Made by a program: the position numbers and the translations under genes
Shown here: positions 6,975 through 8,425 of the stretch, piece after piece
Numbering within the stretch: the first letter of the stretch is position 1
Layout: each line of letters begins with the position of its first letter
Notes under the pieces: generated by a model
The model's database searches: none
Seen by the model: the letters and a program-made list of their open reading frames with translations, nothing else
What the model was told of the DNA's origin: nothing
Assembly: GCA_004297865.1 (NCBI GenBank)
Contig: SCSO01000368.1
Coordinates: 1 to 8,425, forward strand
Length of the DNA: 8,425 nucleotides
Reading direction: 5' to 3'
Source: Legionella sp.
GTDB taxonomy: Bacteria > Pseudomonadota > Gammaproteobacteria > Legionellales > Legionellaceae

Positions 6975-7061
6975 TAGGTTGTAGCCGAACACGAAAACAA
7001 TGGATTGTAGCCTGTATTACGACTTCGTCTAATACAGGCTACGTCTTTTCCGAACAACCTA
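6975..7061. repeat. Nested palindromic element downstream of the outer-membrane gene
   Basis: The outer arms TAGGTTGT (6975-6982) and ACAACCTA (7054-7061) enclose a perfect 13-bp inverted repeat, GTAGCCTGTATTA (7007-7019) with TAATACAGGCTAC (7030-7042). The inner loop also pairs GAC with GTC (7021-7023, 7027-7029). The sequence TTGTAGCC occurs twice as a direct repeat (6980 and 7006 regions). Like the element at 3661-3737 it begins TGTAGGTTG close behind a stop codon, which suggests related dispersed elements, though their stem sequences differ. Confidence 0.8.
7007..7049 (+). terminator. Possible terminator of the outer-membrane protein gene
   Basis: The 13-bp stem at 7007-7042 is followed by GTCTTTT. 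The T-run is short and interrupted and the stem belongs to a palindromic repeat, so termination is possible but weakly supported. Confidence 0.3.
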
Positions 7062-7075
7062 GCAACTTTCCAAAT

Positions 7076-7105
7076 TTGCACTAATCTTAATTTATATACT
7101 AATAA
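7076..7105 (+). promoter_or_regulatory. Weak candidate promoter of the RND efflux operon
   Basis: TTGCAC (7076-7081) is followed after 18 bases by TAATAA (7100-7105) in a very AT-rich stretch. This leaves about 20 bases to the ATG at 7126. Other -10 choices in the same stretch (TATACT at 7095) have poor spacing. No operator palindrome for a TetR- or MarR-type regulator was evident. Confidence 0.3.
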
Positions 7106-7115
7106 TACTCAGATT

Positions 7116-7119
7116 GGAG
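7116..7119 (+). promoter_or_regulatory. Ribosome binding site deciding the adaptor start
   Basis: GGAG lies 6 bases before ATG 7126. An in-frame TTG at 7114 overlaps this site, so it cannot be the start. Confidence 0.7.
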
Positions 7120-7125
7120 CTGGCA

Positions 7126-8205
7126 ATGCGCAGATTTTTGATCATGCTGCCTCTATTTTGCACTCTTTTTGCATGTAACGGGTCAAACAATAATGCACCA
7201 CCGCCGGCGGAAGTCGATGTGGCTTTGCCCTTATCTAAAAAAATCGTGGAATGGGATGAGTATACTGGACGCTTTCAAGCTATTGAATCAGTGGATGTGC
7301 GTTCTCGTGTTACGGGTTATCTGAATGAAATCAAGTTTAAAGATGGTCAGATTGTTAAAAAAGGAGATGTTCTCTTTGTTATTGATCCGCGTTCCTTTGA
7401 ATACGCATTGGAAAGGGCTCAGGCAGAGCTAGAATTAGCCAAAAAGCAGTATGATCGTGCTTTAAAGCTACAAAAATCCAGCTTTATTTCTGCGGAAACC
7501 ATCGATCAACGCAAACAAGAAGTACAAACATCTTCTACCCGAGTAGAAGATGCTAAATTGAATTTAGACTATACCCAAGTCACCTCACCCATTAGTGGAA
7601 AAATTAGCCGCTATTTCGTTAGTGTGGGCAACTTGGTGCGTATGGATGACACTATTCTTACCCGAGTAGTTTCTTTCGATCCTATTCATTTTTACTTTGA
7701 AACTAGCCAACAAGAATTGCTTAAATATTTGCGTTTGGATAAAGCGGGTAAAAGACCAAGCTCAGATACTCATCCCAGTCCTATCTTTATTAAATTACAA
7801 GATGAAACCGAGTATAAACATGAAGGAACGGTGGATTTCGTAGACAATCTCGCAGATGAAGGTACCGGAACTGTGCAGGGACGAGCCATAGTTCCTAATC
7901 CCGAGGGGCTTATTTATCCAGGATTTTTTGGTCGAGCTCGTTTAATCGGTAGTGGAGAGTATGAAGCCATTTTATTGCCAGATACTGCAATCAATACTGA
8001 TCAAACTAAAAAATACGTTTACGTAGTGGATAAAAAGAATAAAGTGCATCGCGTTTACGTGGAATTGGGTCCTTTACGTGACAGCGGTTTTTACATTATC
8101 AAATCCGGTTTAAAGGGTAATGAAAAAGTTGTGGTCAGCGGCATACAACGCATTCGCGTTCCTGATCAAGAAGTAAAACCACAGGAAGTTATCTTAAAAG
8201 AATAA
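7126..8205 (+). CDS. RND efflux periplasmic adaptor lipoprotein (AcrA/MexE type)
   Basis: Membrane fusion protein that links an inner-membrane RND pump to an outer-membrane channel. It has 359 residues from ATG 7126. The signal sequence MRRFLIMLPLFCTLFAC ends in a lipobox (LFAC), so C17 is probably lipidated; Asn follows. The first beta-barrel strand and lipoyl half contain WDEYTGRFQAIESVDVRSRV (43-62) and GYLNEIKFKDGQIVKKGDVL (64-83). A short alpha-hairpin follows (about 92-147), then the second lipoyl half YTQVTSPISGKI (149-160). The C-terminal barrel and membrane-proximal domain carry YPGFFGRARL (264-273) and the LPDTAI motif (284-289). The GRFQAIESVDVR form is closest in my memory to MexE/OqxA-like members; substrates cannot be inferred. 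The pump gene begins 19 bp downstream, giving a two-gene operon within the window. Confidence 0.95.
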   Translation: MRRFLIMLPLFCTLFACNGSNNNAPPPAEVDVALPLSKKIVEWDEYTGRFQAIESVDVRSRVTGYLNEIKFKDGQIVKKGDVLFVIDPRSFEYALERAQAELELAKKQYDRALKLQKSSFISAETIDQRKQEVQTSSTRVEDAKLNLDYTQVTSPISGKISRYFVSVGNLVRMDDTILTRVVSFDPIHFYFETSQQELLKYLRLDKAGKRPSSDTHPSPIFIKLQDETEYKHEGTVDFVDNLADEGTGTVQGRAIVPNPEGLIYPGFFGRARLIGSGEYEAILLPDTAINTDQTKKYVYVVDKKNKVHRVYVELGPLRDSGFYIIKSGLKGNEKVVVSGIQRIRVPDQEVKPQEVILKE

Positions 8206-8224
8206 GCGGCAAAGGAATTGCTCA

Positions 8225-8425
8225 ATGAAATTTTCGCATTTTTTTATTGATAGACCGATTTTTGCGACGGTGCTCTCCATCATCATTGTGATCGTGGGTG
8301 GTTTAGCTTATTTCAATTTACCCATTGAACAATATCCGCAAGTAGTTCCGCCAACCATTCAAGTGAGTGCCACTTACCCCGGAGCTAACGGAACCACGGT
8401 TGCTGAAACTGTAGCAACGGTTATT
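8225..8425 (+). CDS. RND efflux pump inner-membrane subunit (HAE1 family), 3'-partial
   Basis: Only the first 67 codons are in the window; the frame is open to the right edge. ATG 8225 is preceded by AAAGGA (8211-8216) at good spacing. The N-terminus MKFSHFFIDRPIFATVLSII is the canonical start of hydrophobe/amphiphile RND pumps: a short cytoplasmic segment with FIDRPIFA, the first transmembrane helix (about 12-30), then LPIEQYPQVVPPTIQVSATYPGA, which begins the periplasmic porter domain. Full-length members are about 1,040 residues, proton-driven trimers. It lies directly after the adaptor gene, with which it would form the pump. Substrate range is not readable from this fragment. Confidence 0.95.
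   Translation, partial: MKFSHFFIDRPIFATVLSIIIVIVGGLAYFNLPIEQYPQVVPPTIQVSATYPGANGTTVAETVATVI

Noticed and set aside
7007..7042. CRISPR-like repeat
   Set aside because: Only one palindromic unit is present, with no regular spacers or further copies nearby.

Overview
The window looks like chromosomal DNA of a low-GC gammaproteobacterium. The strongest sign is the minus-strand run rhodanese (yibN-like) - grxC - secB - gpsA, the same gene order as in Escherichia coli and many other gammaproteobacteria. The AT-rich base composition, together with a very large, repeat-bearing, all-helical protein of effector type beside murI, fits an intracellular or host-associated lineage such as the Legionellales. 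That placement is an inference; the window contains no rRNA or other taxonomic marker.

Layout. Positions 2-2803 (+) hold the 3' part of a large gene of at least 933 codons. Its reading frame is open to the left edge, so the true start lies outside the window. It carries two tandem 75-residue repeats and a Lys/Glu-rich tail. Glutamate racemase (murI, 2826-3638, +) follows 22 bp later and may be co-transcribed. The gap between the convergent genes murI and gpsA is mostly filled by a nested 26-bp palindromic element (3661-3737). The minus-strand operon yibN-like (5489-5905), grxC, secB and gpsA (3746-4735) has gaps of 2 to 12 bp. A divergent intergenic region (5906-6067) holds a candidate promoter for each side. 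A predicted outer-membrane beta-barrel gene (6068-6958, +) comes next, then a second nested palindromic element (6975-7061), and then an RND efflux operon: a lipoprotein adaptor (7126-8205) and the first 67 codons of the inner-membrane pump (8225 to the right edge).

How the genes fit together. SecB keeps exported precursors unfolded for the Sec pathway. GrxC and the membrane-anchored rhodanese are thiol/sulfur proteins, and GpsA makes glycerol-3-phosphate for phospholipids, so the minus operon serves envelope and redox housekeeping. MurI provides D-glutamate for peptidoglycan. The adaptor and pump would form a tripartite efflux system with an outer-membrane TolC-type channel not seen here. 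The neighbouring beta-barrel does not look like a TolC protein. The least explained parts of the window are the large repeat protein and the two palindromic elements. No tRNA, rRNA, CRISPR array, transposase or intergenic gap longer than 170 bp was seen.
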